Shown: one piece after another, positions 24,515 to 35,470 of the stretch
How the letters are laid out: the number at the start of each line of letters is the position of its first letter
Numbering within the stretch: the stretch's first letter is position 1
Assembly: GCA_032718475.1 (NCBI GenBank)
Contig: JAUCBJ010002000.1
Span: 1-64,000, forward strand
Direction: 5' to 3'
Length of the DNA stretch: 64,000 nucleotides
Source of the DNA: Nemertoderma westbladi
Taxonomy: Eukaryota > Xenacoelomorpha > Nemertodermatida > Nemertodermatidae
Program-made: the position numbers and the translations under genes
The notes under the pieces: model-generated
What the model was told of the DNA's origin: nothing
The model's database searches: none
The model's input: the letters and a program-made list of their open reading frames with translations, nothing else

Positions 24515-24820
24515 TAGTGGTCTGGTATTGCTACCAGTAGTATACTAAGGTTGAATTGAATTGCCGACCTATTGTCTGTTAGTTGCTTGTTCGGTACCGT
24601 ACCCACTGACCCATGCAGCTAAACTTAGATTTTAGGCAATCGCATCTTACAGCCTATAATAATTCAGGAAAATCGGCTGACTATAACAAAATCAAACCAG
24701 CTATTTAGTATAAAAGTATACAGGAAGTAGGACAGTACTGGTGGTCTGGTATTGCTACCAGTAGTATACTAAGGTTGAATTGAATTGCCGACCTATTGTC
24801 TGTTAGTTGCTTGTTGCTGC
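24515..24820. repeat. ~80-bp direct repeat spaced ~220 bp
   Basis: The segment starting 'tggtctggtattgctaccag' and ending 'gtctgttagttgcttgtt' occurs at 24518-24594 and 24740-24816, nearly identical. The near-identity suggests a recent internal duplication in the hAT-like element. Confidence 0.85.
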
Positions 24821-25519
24821 TACCTGTACTAAACACTAAACCGAAAGTAAATGAACTAAACATTGAAAATATATAAATAACTTGCAGGTAATGTAATAGA
24901 GGTGTAGTGTGTAGTGGTATCGGTATGATGTTCACTGTTGACAGCAAGTAATACCAGAACACCCAGTAATATAAATGGACAGAAATCTGATTAGAATAAG
25001 ATTCAAGTGACTGTGTGTTCTTTTGGTTTAATAATTACACAAAAATTTTTGTATTAGTCCACAATGAAAATATATTCGTCCAATTGCGGACCTTTTCTCA
25101 CTTTTTGGGGGGTGCAGCCGCACCCCTTGCACCCCATTGGCGCCGGCCATGCTGTCGACCAAAGATGCTAAAGATAAACGTCATGGTTCCAAGATATCGA
25201 AAGCGAAAGTGATGTATTTATATGGAGATACTGTGAATACATCAGCGCAATATGGGGAACTTATTATAGAGGAATAATAGACCTGTTAAGAAAGGCGTAC
25301 AATCAGTAAAGCATCCAACTAGACACGACAGGTTATACAAGAAAAGTCTCCCTATCAAAGATAAAAAGTTTGCTGATACATATATTGAAAAATTTAATGG
25401 TCTTGATGCAGAATCTGACTTTGGGGAGTATGATGAGTAAACTGTGACAACTGTAAGTGAATACGTAAAGTGCTGTAAAGTGATAACTGTAATTCATAAG
25501 TAGTGATAACTGTAACTGA

Positions 25520-26045
25520 ATGTACTACTACTACTAGGTCGAGCGAACTCGGACAGTGGAAATGAGATCCTTCCAGGCTTCCCGATTCGCCATAGTTGTC
25601 GCAATTTCGTTTCTCCCAAGTTCAGTATCCCTTTCAAGTTGATATTTATATGTTATGGCAGGTCGTCCACGACTACGCTTTCCATGAGTTGGTTGCCAGA
25701 GAAGTAGATCTGGTATGACCTCGTCTTTACTTCGCCAGCAGTGCCCACTGAATCTTAATCTGCGTTCACGGAGGGTGGTTGATACAGGTGGTATTGTACC
25801 ATAAAGCTCGGCGTTTGTCATGTGTTGTCTCCAGCTGATGTTTAGGGCTGCCCTTAGTAGTCTTGTGTAGCAACCATCAATTCGTTGTTCAAGTGATTTA
25901 GTCAGTGTCCAGGTCTCACCCCCGTATAAAAATACACTTTCCACTGTGGCTCGAAAGAACGTGGTCTTCAGGTGCCTGGAGAGATCTGATTTCCAGATTG
26001 TGTACAGGTTGATCCTGCCAGCAGAAACAGAGGCCATCAGGCATC
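25520..26045 (-). pseudogene. LINE-B C-terminal ORF with (TAG)n tail
   Basis: An intact 167-codon frame on the minus strand (25534-26037): FFRATVESVFLYGGETWTLT then RRLRFSGHCWRSKDEVIPDLLL, PTHGKRSRGRPAITY and finally NREAWKDLISTVRVRST stop, followed by 'cctagtagtagtagtac'. This is the thumb/connection and C-terminal region of an animal non-LTR retrotransposon. 5'-truncated, but with no internal stop, so the insertion is young. Other pieces of LINE-B are at 34719-34790 and 44981-45150. Confidence 0.88.
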
Positions 26046-26049
26046 AGGC

Positions 26050-26225
26050 TTTATCTCTGCAGGGTGATGCATGGTCTTGGCAATGATATATTTCCACACC
26101 TTGTTGCATCATAGGCAGTGTTGTGCACCCTGCCCATCATCCTGGTATATTACACATCAAGAGACCTCGTATCTTCAGCAGTTAGAGCCCAGCATGGGCT
26201 GCCATCTCTACTGCCACATGGAAAA
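26050..26225 (-). pseudogene. LINE-A RT fragment
   Basis: The minus strand contains GSPCWALTAEDTRSLD and a following decayed stretch ('gcatcaccctgcagag' region), matching LINE-A at 4830-4900. It lies directly upstream of LINE-B in the same orientation. Heavily decayed. Confidence 0.6.
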
Positions 26226-26469
26226 GGGATACATTTAAAAAGCATGAGATATCATAGCTCTTTCTGATTCTGGATCGCATACATGTGGTTCAAAATACTG
26301 AGCTATGGTAAATTATTTAAATAAATTTTATAATAGTAATTTTGAAATAAATGCAACAGTATAACAATAAAGCAAAAGTAAAATAAAAGTAAAAATTTAA
26401 TAAAATTTAATTAATTATAAAAAAAATGCCACAATAACGTAATGTTATCACAGAAGATAGCCCCCCTCT

Positions 26470-27180
26470 TACCCTACTTTATCAACCCATAATGTTAAAA
26501 AGGCCCGCAGCAGAAGAATCCATGGTGCCCAGTATGGAGGCGGAGTTCCCGATAAGAATGGCAATTAGGATACGCCGGAGGAGGAAGTGATGAGACCTGG
26601 GCCCCATGGTTATGGTGTGGAGCCTCTGGCTGACCTCCTTCAGGAAGCAGGCAGTTTCAGGGCCTGGTTGTCCGAGTGTCTCAAACGGTACGGGGTGGAA
26701 GATGTGGCCCTGCCTAACCAACTCTGCATACTTGGAGGTTTTGGCAGCCTTGGCTTCCTTCGCGACTCGGCCTCCCCCGGACTGACTGGTAGCGAGGTGG
26801 CTGGGCGCGAGTGGGTCCCAGACAGTAGCATCCCAGGCGAGCAGACGCCCACGATTCCATGGTACGAGGGTCACCCTGTCTACCCGTTTGCTGCTGCCGT
26901 CTCTATGCAGTCCCAGTGGTTCCAGGAGGGACGGCACTCCGCAGCTGGCCAGTGAACGCTTCACAATGTCGTTGAGCATGGTGTTTCTGGGATGTCGACC
27001 TGCGCTACTCTTACACGACAGGCCATGCAGACCATCCGATTCAACACCGGGAGCAGCAGTGGGGTGCGGTCAACTAACAACCCATGCGGATGGCGATGGA
27101 GATCCTAAAGTGGGAGTTGTTGAGTTTTAACCCGAGGGAGGAAGCCAGGACCCCGTCTAGCCAACAGCTCGCTATGTCGC
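26470..27180 (-). pseudogene. Second copy of the RT element at 5.8-8.2 kb, 3' part
   Basis: The minus strand shows DGLHGLSCKSSAGRHPRN, then (26482-26979) LNDIVKRSLASCGVPSLLEP, RVDRVTLVPWNRGRLLAWDAT and DPLAPSHL, ending NSASILG...FNIMG stop. It aligns throughout with 7600-8152. Here the WDAT motif is intact where the other copy reads WDHD, while the preceding PDG has become VDR. RT proper is absent. Confidence 0.85.
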
Positions 27181-27184
27181 TGTT

Positions 27185-27690
27185 TATAATTAAGTTAAGA
27201 GTTAAGTCAGGCGATATCGACTGGCGAGGATGACACACGGAGATTGTTTACTGTTTCTCCGTAGATGGGCCACAGTATAAAATGGTTGTATATAATATAA
27301 AAAAAATTTATTCGAAATCATTGTAAATTGTAGTGTTCACAGTCTGCCAATTGGTTGTAACCACTCTGTGGTTGCTGCCCCAACCATAGAGCAATTAGTT
27401 TCAGGTTCAGTTTCATATACTTCTGTATTGAATATACCTGTGTGATTATTTTGATGTATAGTCGCCACACGTACTTGTTGAAATTTTTGAATTAATTAAA
27501 TATCTAACCTGTAGGTGCAAAAAAAAACAAAATAAAATATGACATATCGGATTAGTAATGTTTAATGGTACATATGTAACAGATTATTAATTTGTGTAAA
27601 CCTTATAAGATTTGTAAAAACAAATGATAAAAACATTAAAAAATATAAAACCAATAGTTAACTAATTTAATTTCGAAAATGAGTGCAGTA
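27185..27690. other. No gene recognised
   Basis: Non-coding sequence between the RT-element copy and LINE-A. Nothing assigned. Confidence 0.4.
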
Positions 27691-27699
27691 CATTAGAAC

Positions 27700-27990
27700 A
27701 GGACACTAGAACAAAATCGCCTCCGCTTTGCAGGACATTTCTATCGCCGTGAGGACCAGCCAGTGCATAATCTTGTACTTTGGCAGCCTCATGGAGTGAA
27801 TAAACATGGTGGACAGCCCATGACTTTCTTGAGACGCATCTTAAAGGACACTGGCCTTGAAGATGCGGATGATCTAGCAAATGTCATGGGTGATAGGGAG
27901 TTGTGGCTGTGCAATTTTGTCGATAAGCCGGCACAGCATTCTTAAAAATGCAGCTGCAATGCAGCATGCCGATCCTAGTAGTAGCAGTAC
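27700..27990 (+). pseudogene. LINE-A C-terminal end, best copy
   Basis: The plus strand reads LRFAGHFYRREDQPVHNLVL, QPHGVNKHGGQPMTFLRRIL, DADDLANVMGDRELWLCNF, then AQHS stop at 27942-27944, with tail 'gatcctagtagtagcag'. It begins abruptly near 27705 (5' truncation). Only a 3' end, but the frame is intact. Confidence 0.88.
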
Positions 27991-27999
27991 ATGAATTTT

Positions 28000-30320
28000 A
28001 TATTTGATTGAATAGTTACTACTTTTTATTTTTTTTAGTTACTACTTTTTTTTATATATGTATTTTTTTTTATTATTGTTGTTATTACACACAAGACAAT
28101 TAAGACTATTGCTGGAAGCATACTGAAGGAATAAGGTATGTAGCAAGACTGCATGTAAAATATGAGATCGCTAATGTAATACTTAAAATAGCCAGACATG
28201 GGGTTTCAAATTGGTATTACATGCATTTTACAGGTATTTGCGTAGCTGGGTGTTTATTAGCAACTTGCAGCTAAACTACTGGTGATCTTATCAAGTACTA
28301 TTAATGATAATATTTACTGGTTATGCATTGGGTGTGGTTATTATTCGCCAGCATATTTTTCCTAATACCATTTCACACACATTACTTTTATGCAGATTTT
28401 CATGGTTAGCTCAACCTTATTCCGCACATTCCCAGTTAGGGAGGGATGTAGGTTTATGCTATTCAAGGTTCGTTATTTTGGTTATGAACATTTGGAGTGT
28501 TTCTTGTTTCCGGGGGATGTTCAAGGTTTCAAGGATCAGTTTAATTTACTTAGCATTTAGTTGGCGGGATTTCTGTTGTTTGTATCTCCTCCATCCATAT
28601 GTAAAGTCAACTTGTATGGTAGTTGTGTAGGTCAATGTATTTATTACCTCTTACACACAGACAATAATGCTTGTTGATATTGGAGAAGATTTACTTCACG
28701 AATAATTTCACAATAATCGTCATCAATTTGTGAGATAAGTTCCTTACATTAGGCATTATAGTCACGATCATTATTATGATTAGGCACGCATTCGGGGATT
28801 TATTTGAGATCAAATAATGAAATCAAGCCGTAGAACATAAAATATGAGACCAAAGTTCGGAGAAACTTCAAATGGTAAGCTTGATTATTCAGTTTAATCC
28901 AAAAAGCTAGTAGTTAGTTATTCTGATTTTTTTTCCTTAGTTTGTGAATCAATTCCGATAATATGATAATCTGTTGGGGAGATTATTGGGGAATAATTAC
29001 TGGCTGGGTGTGGTGGAGAATATGGAAATTGTTTTTGCAAAAAATAAATTGAGGTGAAAACTGGTGACACTAGGTATACATACACTAAACATATTACTGT
29101 AACCACCATATATTCGCCTTATATTACAATAATTGTAAAATATTTTCCCCACATACATTATACTATACAATGCTCTGGAATAGTGTTGTAATTCAGTAAC
29201 ACCATTGAATGAAACACTGATCCTTGCATCTCAAGGTTGACCTCAACATACAGTACTGTGAAGACTGACAGAAGGCTGATCTTCCAAGTTGATGACAGAA
29301 GACTGATCTACATTTTGGACATTTTCATGTTGTTTTCTTATCTTTGGTTTCATAGTACTGTTTTTCTAACCAAAACAATAAACGATGCAAAAGTGAATCA
29401 CCATTGGGGTGCTAATAATTCTATTTGGGGTGTCGGCATGAGTTATTTGATTATTTTGTGGTGCAATATATTTAAATAGGGAGATGTAAATTGTTGGTGC
29501 AAATTGGGTGGTTGTGTAAATATTAAGAACATTAATCAAACATAACCTACAATATAGCACCAAATGATGCAGCGAGATTGTGTAATTTTACCTATTAATA
29601 GTAGTTTACCTATTAATTATATCAAATTAATTATTAATTCCCTGATATAAAATACAGAAAAAATTATAGATTAAACTGGAAAAATAATAGATAGATAATT
29701 GTTTCTACTATTTTGTAATAACTTTTTTCCTCAATATATAGCGGGAAAAAACGTTAAGAAGATTCCTTACAACTGAGATTGGCCATTATTTGTGCCTTTC
29801 CTCAATAATTTACCCTCAATAAATACTTAGGTATTTTGGTGGTGTTGATCAATAACAATTTTGCAACGGATGAACTTTATGTTGAGATAAATAATAACCC
29901 TCCGGAAAATATATAAAAACTCTAAATTATTTAATTAATATGGCAGTTTTCAACCACAGTTATTCTCTCCAGTTTTAATAAGAATTTCTACACCACTAGA
30001 TTCATTAACAGCGTTATTGATGGACTCTGTTTCATTAACCTCTTCAATGTAAGAATAGACACTTCCTTCTGCACTTCCCTCACTTCGCTCGATTACCACA
30101 ATGTTATTAATTTCAAACTAAATATATTTAAAGTTTCGAGTTTTAATATGAACGATCTGGTCTGTGGGTGTTTTAATATACTTGAATAACAGAACCCTTC
30201 ACCAGAAATAAATATTCTATATACCACCATTCTACTGAATTGCAGTTATTGAGCAACCAAACCACCACGTGATATTTACTTATAGATGGTTTTGTATGTA
30301 GAGTTATTTTCATCAATTCG
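28000..30320. other. Intergenic, downstream of the ShKT gene
   Basis: AT-rich with T-tracts at 28030-28070. ORFs such as 28304-28630 have hydrophobic stretches but no recognisable family. No clear polyadenylation signal for the ShKT gene could be fixed here. Confidence 0.4.
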
Positions 30321-30321
30321 T

Positions 30322-33300
30322 CTATCCGCATTTGTTACAGGAGGTCTGACAGTGAACATACATGTAAGCTGGGTTATCTGTGCATTGGCTTTCAGCAGCC
30401 CAGTCAGCACAGTTATTGTGATCATCTTCAGCTTCAACGCAATCTGTAACAAAAGGTAATTGATAATTATTATTCTTGAATTAATTTTTCAAATTGTGTT
30501 TCCCTTTCGTTTTCAATCCTCTCATGGGAAAATCGACACAAATAACATCTGCTTACAACCAAAAATGAATCTATAACCTGTGGTATTGAATTTCGTTTAA
30601 TTATAATATTCGTTAGAATAACGTGGAAAATTAACATTGTTAATTCGCGAGAGATATTAAATTGCTTAGAAGGGATTTTCTTCAAGTTTCCACCCGCACC
30701 CCGGTCTTCCAGCAAGTTAAGCCATTGGTTAATTAAGCTGACCATTTAAAGATCTACATTTCGTTTTCTATAATATAATAATTACTCCTGAAATAAGACA
30801 TAGTCAGTGATACTGGGTTTTGGCATGTAACTTTTTAGAGATTCTGGGTTGTTACAAGTATTTCTTATATGTATTTTGTATTCGATAGATCGTGTACTGT
30901 GTTTTGGTTGGAAGAATGTGCTTAAAATTCACTGATATTGTAATTTCAAAAACTTCACAGACAGACACAGTATAGTAACCTGAGTCAAGTGATATACGAA
31001 AAAGAGATACTGGGTTTTGAAATGCAAGACCTGTTTTATTGACTAAGTGGCTGCTACCGGTACCGGCAAGTGTAAATAAGAAATATAATAATATAAAATG
31101 CCCTTAATATTTCTTTTACCTTCTCCATCGTCGCATTTGTTGCAGGAAGTTTGGCAGTGGACATACATCCAGGCTGGGTTGGTTACACAGTCGCCATTAG
31201 CAGCAAACCCTGAGCAATTCTCATAGTCATCCTTATTCTCAACGCAATCTTAGGGAAGTCATTTTATTACTATAACATTTTAATTATTTAAATCAATAAA
31301 TTATTTTATAATTTCAATTAAACTTAGTGTGCTTTTGCAATAAGATACGTACAATATGTGCATGTGCTACTGCTCACCAGTGAGTCGGTTCTTTGTCAGA
31401 GATAAAGTTAATTATATTTATTTATATGTATGTTGTTATCCCCCCCCCCCCCCCCTCCCCTCCCCGCACTCTTAAAAATCGTGACATTTCACTTTAAAAG
31501 CGGAGCATAAGAGCAATATTTTTTATTAAATTATTTAGGTGAATAAAATTACGTATTTCTTGAAAAAAAAACATCTGCTGCACAACCGCTCTTTGGGTTT
31601 ACTTTTTGATTATTTTTTAATAATATCAACCGAAATTCTACATATCACAACAATTATTGATAATAAATAAGGTTTACAAACTTTCTCCATCATTGCAATA
31701 GTTGCAGGAAGTCTGACAGTAGTTGTACATGAATGCTGGGTTTTCTGTGCACTGGTCATCAGCAGACCAACCTGGGCAGTTCGCGTCAAGATCGGGCCGT
31801 TCATGACACACTGAAACAATACAATGAACATCATGTTATGACTTACAGTGACAACTAAATCATAATGGATATTGTAGTTATATGTAACTGTCACAACTAA
31901 CTGAGACTTTTGTTACTACTACTTAATAGGTCTGCTGCATTGAAGCTGCACATTGAGATATATTCTTGCTATTTTTGCCATCACTATGCAATCCACACTT
32001 GCCGGCTTTTTGATACTTTCTGGTTGACCTTTATCAGCAACGTCTCACAAGTTACCAGACTGTACAAAGATCTGCCATTAATACTTTATATTAATACTTT
32101 TCAATTTACATACCTGTCCCATCGTCACATTTGTTACACGAAGTTTCACAATTTTCGTACATGTAACTCGGGTTTGTTCCACATTGGCCATCTGCCGCCC
32201 AGCCTGGGCAATTGAAGTTGTAATCAGGTTTTTCACAGCAAGCTTCATAAAATATCAAATTAATATGTAACATAGGTCTGTATTTTTTCCTGCGGGAAAA
32301 ACTGAGTGAGTGTAAAATTAAAAAGTGAATATGGATGATACATTATTTAAAAAAGAGCTTGTATGCATGTGAGCATGTAAACGTTAACATATTTAATTAA
32401 TCTAACTATTACGTTGAATTAACATTTCCCTTATATCAACTTAATAAAACATTTCCATTTGCCTTATTGCCTTTAATAAGGTATGATAAAAGATAGGACA
32501 TATATTTAGAGGTTAGGTTACAGTTTCAATTATGAATTTGTATTCTATTACACAGACACTGTAAGAGCAGCACCCCCCATGAGTTTTAGTAGGGCCTTAT
32601 TGCAATCGGCGGTACGGTTTGGCTTCAAGTAGGCCTCTTTCTACTAATGTACTGTGTGAGTCTGGGCCAAACTGTCAGTATCAAACTGTTTTTAAACAAC
32701 GCGCAATTCTCGTTGCGTCATTGCGTTGCGCCAATTTTCATTGTGTTGCGTATTTTACAGAAAGCCGGCCTCTTGGCATTTGATTTTGTTTGCACAGACT
32801 TCTCCTAACTGATAAATGACATGTAAAGCGGCATGTAAAGTTCTGTCCAAGGTCGTATGGACTAATGATATACAGTAGCATATGTGGGGGGCGGGATTGT
32901 TGGCCATCAGTAATATAATATGGTACAATAATACTGAAAGATATTTCCATATTTCAGTTAAATACAGTACATATCATTGCTGAGAATTCAATTTACTTTA
33001 CTTTATTTCGTTCCCTAATAAACATTTTTGTATTACAAAAATCACACTCTTTTTGTACTACAAAAGTTGTCAAACTATTTAACATAATTTCCATGATCAA
33101 ACATGTTGTACAAATTCATAAGAATTGAGAATATGAGAGGATTGTGTTTAAGACTACCATACCCCCCCCCCCCCCCCCACATGATAGATTTTTTAACATT
33201 TTTCCGAAAATAACGTGAAGATAATAATACCTGAAGAAGGTGGACTAGCTTCAGTTCCTCCTTGAGCAACAAAAGTTTGAACACCACCGGATACAACATG

Positions 33301-33339
33301 CACCATCGCCAAGACAGTGAGACACAAGAGGATTTTCAT
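30322..33339 (-). CDS. Secreted protein with four ShKT domains, five-exon gene
   Basis: Coding exons on the minus strand: 33231-33339, 32114-32242, 31682-31810, 31120-31248, 30322-30443, giving 205 codons plus stop. Every junction has gt donor and ag acceptor (for example CTTCAG|gtatta, GACAG|gtatgt, tttcag|TG) and every intron is phase 1. Exon 1 encodes Met, Lys and a hydrophobic core (ILLCLTVLAMVHVV), a signal peptide with likely cleavage after VSG, then a short Thr/Ser/Pro-rich linker. Each following exon encodes one ShKT module with the six-Cys spacing and the family's conserved centre: Cys, acidic stretch, Cys, Gly/Asp-Trp (Phe in repeat 3), Cys-x-x-Asn-Pro-x-(Tyr/Phe/Trp)-Met, Cys-x-Thr-Ser-Cys-x-x-Cys. 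Repeat 1 has an extra Cys next to Cys1. ShKT modules occur in potassium-channel toxins but more often in secreted enzymes, matrix and mucus proteins. The Lys-Tyr pair of the channel-blocking toxins is not evident; the equivalent region reads x-Met-Tyr. Role as toxin, defence or structural protein is undetermined. Confidence 0.9.
31912..31975 (-). mobile_element. LINE-A tail relic within ShKT intron 2
   Basis: 'actactacttaataggtctg' then 'ctgcattgaagctgcac' corresponds to the LINE-A 3' end in reverse ('ctactactaggatcggcatg', 'ctgcattgcagctgcat'). Only about 50 bp is recognisable, showing insertion of this family into the gene. Confidence 0.45.
32245..33110. other. ShKT intron 1, no nested gene seen
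   Basis: Contains ORFs of 70-74 codons without recognisable domains and a C-run at 33164-33178. Nothing else assigned. Confidence 0.45.
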
Positions 33340-33454
33340 TGTGGATATTTCGAATTGAGTTTGTTGAACAAATAAACAACGTTTGGACGTTTTGTTTTAA
33401 AACTTCTAACTTTAAAAACGTTAAGTTGTGATAAGTAACTTTTTGTTTGAAGAT

Positions 33455-33470
33455 ATATATATATATGATT
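33455..33470 (-). promoter_or_regulatory. Possible TATA box for the ShKT gene
   Basis: A run of (AT)n, 'atatatatatat', lies about 120 bp upstream of the start codon on the gene's strand. Position fits a TATA element with a short 5' UTR, but it may be only a simple repeat. Confidence 0.25.
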
Positions 33471-34270
33471 TTGCGTGGGTGACAGACATGTGTATTTCCT
33501 ATTGATTTACATTATTTTCTTGCATGTGGCATGATGCAATAAATAATTGGGCTATTTATTATAATATTCGTTAAAGTAATACATGCAATTATATATTTCT
33601 GTTGATTTGGTATATCAGCTTTGTTGAATACATCTCATTATATTTTTACAGTACAGTACGGGCTAGACTATAGTATATAGATGCAGATGAATTCAGTTTG
33701 ATCAATTTTATAAACGCAGCTGCAGTTACTGCACATGTGAATTTCTGAGCTCAGGCTGATATCTGTCTGGGGTGTATGTGCGTGGATAGTTGATACTTTC
33801 TGATGTAGCAAACAAATCATAGTTTGTGTCGTTGTAAACACCTAAAAGGTGGTGCAAAAATTGTGCCTACACGGTTTAATAAATCTAAAACGGTTTAATA
33901 TGTTAATTAAAAACTATATATTGGTACGACCGATGGCACTGGCAACTGGTATAATCAGATGTAGATGTACATACCACTCTGCCAATACAACAATAGCAAT
34001 AGGCCTACCCCTACCAACCATCCATTGACTCGGCAACTGCAACCATGGAAGTTATGCGGACTAACAAGCTGACCGGCATTCTAAGTTCAGGTACCCACTA
34101 CCAGAGTCTACCCAGCTGCCCAGAAAAGTGTTGGAATTGATATCAAACAACTCACCACCAAGGCTGCCTCTGTCTGTTGACCATGACTTTCGGTATCGCT
34201 GCCACTATGGGCAAACTGGACTAACCATAACCGAGGATCAAATAATCCGGTTTTTTAATCTCACTCTGCC
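33470..34270. other. Upstream of ShKT gene, nothing assigned
   Basis: No ORF or repeat recognised. May hold upstream control sequence for the ShKT gene, but no motif is identifiable. Confidence 0.35.
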
Positions 34271-34299
34271 ATCACCCAGTGCCTGGCGGTGTTGAAATT

Positions 34300-34710
34300 G
34301 ACATGCATTGTACAAGCAGTACCCTATTGGCCTATTGCTCCGAGTTTCCGACTGGTCGGGTGCAACTGCTGCATCTACATTGTCACACTATAACTTGTGC
34401 TCATGAGGACGAGTACTGCATAGACTATAATCCTATAAACCAAAACCATACCTGGCTTCACCTATTGAACGCATCAGTAGTTATAAAGATCGTCAGTCTG
34501 CATTTAGGAAAGATATTTAACTACAAAACAGGCACAACGAGGCTTATAATGAGGACGAGTACTGCATTGACTATATTATTATATAAACCACCTGGCTTCA
34601 CATATTGAACGCTTACTGAACGCTTATTGAACGTTATCATTATTATAAAGATCATCAGCCTGCGTTTAAGAAATATATTTAAATACATAACAGGATGAAT
34701 GCAATGATGC
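34300..34710 (-). repeat. Inverted copies of the ~165-bp repeat from 15.9-16.2 kb
   Basis: Phrases 'ataaaccacctggcttcac', 'aaagatc(g/a)tcag(t/c)ctgc', 'aggac gagtactgca' and 'aaaacaggcacaacgagg' are the reverse complement of the unit at 15897-16215 and occur two to three times. The family is therefore dispersed as short tandem groups in both orientations. Confidence 0.8.
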
Positions 34711-34714
34711 TTAT

Positions 34715-34795
34715 ACTATGGAAAATCGGGAAGCCTGGAAGGGTCTCATTTCCATTGTCCGAGTTCGCTCGACCTAGTAGTAATAGTATATTGTA
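34715..34795 (+). pseudogene. LINE-B extreme 3' end
   Basis: Encodes MENREAWKGLISIVRVRST then the stop, followed by 'tagtagtaatagtat'. This matches the last 19 codons and tail of LINE-B at 25534. A severe 5' truncation, typical of abortive reverse transcription. Confidence 0.8.
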
Positions 34796-35374
34796 AAGCC
34801 GGGTTGTGCACCATTGGTTGGAAGCAAAGTTCAAAAATTTTATTCACACTATGATATATATATATATATCTATATATGACACATGGAATACATGTGAGGG
34901 TTATTAGGTACTTAAGGGATGAAACCATTGCCTAGCGAGGAGCAATTGGAATAATTTTAGTCTGTGGAGCTACATAAGTCTCCTTCCATTAGAAGTTACC
35001 TATTTGAGCTCCTTTTCAGATACTAGAGAGTCAGGTCATACGTACATGAAAGACTCAAAATTATTACAGGTTCAATTATTACTTATAAAATATTAAACAG
35101 ATCACTACAGAAGCTTTCATTGATGCCAAAGCTGTTGGTGAACCATCGGAAAGTAGATGATATGAATGGGCCTTTCAAAGGTTGCACTACAAGAATATCC
35201 AAGCAGTAGAAGCAGTTAGTAGGTGTGGTGGTGCTATTCCAATAGTTATGGTGTGAAATCTTCCATGTGACAATATAGACTTACAATATCCACAGCCAGG
35301 AAAGCAGATTTATGGTAAATATGGGACTCTGGTGTTCTTGTCCCAGGAGAATTTATATTCTATAATAATTTGGG

Positions 35375-35470
35375 CTGTGACAGGGCAGGGTTCCATACAA
35401 TGCTAACATGCTTTCCAATAACTGTATAATGTAACTTAATGTTAGTCAACACTGGTGGCAGCCATATTCG
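35375..35470 (+). repeat. Imperfect direct repeat flanking the hAT element (left copy)
   Basis: 'gtgacagggcagggttccat' through 'aactgtataatgtaactta' resembles 38332-38405 on the far side of the hAT element. The element probably landed between or inside copies of an older tandem repeat. Confidence 0.55.

Larger units (their letters stand above)
23046..25151. mobile_element. Non-autonomous hAT-like element (2.1 kb) with TIRs and 8-bp TSD
   Basis: Ends are CATGGCCGGCGCCA at 23046 and its reverse complement ending at 25151. The 8-bp flank CTGTCGAC is duplicated at 23038-23045 and 25152-25159. Removing the element plus one duplicate joins the surrounding transposase reading frame in phase. Eight-bp duplications and TIRs starting CA are typical of hAT. 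No transposase is encoded. Inside are a degenerate ~165-bp triplicate (23825-24310), a G-run (23785-23802) and an ~85-bp direct repeat (24515-24598, 24736-24815). Confidence 0.88.
22270..25440 (+). pseudogene. Old DDE-type transposase relic interrupted by nested insertions
   Basis: Pieces in order: an N-terminal part with RRRTDVC...C near 22287-22330 and a charged stretch (GKAEELDLCKKRASGF); then, after an interruption at 22590-22715, NEVATCLKHYIDNCIDLKF; then a segment near 22780 reading SFSDGC.GQN in a shifted frame, which resembles the 'SDNCxGQNxN' motif of widespread invertebrate transposase-like proteins; then NYTHFRNYKDVLAGQFKKTL up to 23045. Coding resumes after 25159 as KDAKDKRHGSKISKAK...YGDTVNTSAQYG and ends at a double stop near 25277. 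A later frame, 25320-25440, ends in ESDFGEYDE stop. Superfamily is not determined. Confidence 0.65.

Noticed and set aside
28304-28630. 108-codon ORF with hydrophobic stretches as a membrane protein
   Set aside because: No family motif, AT-rich codons give hydrophobic translations by chance, and no splice or promoter context is visible.
31610-31894. 94-codon minus-strand ORF as a separate gene
   Set aside because: It is a shifted-frame shadow of ShKT exon 3, whose proper frame has the Cys pattern and splice sites.
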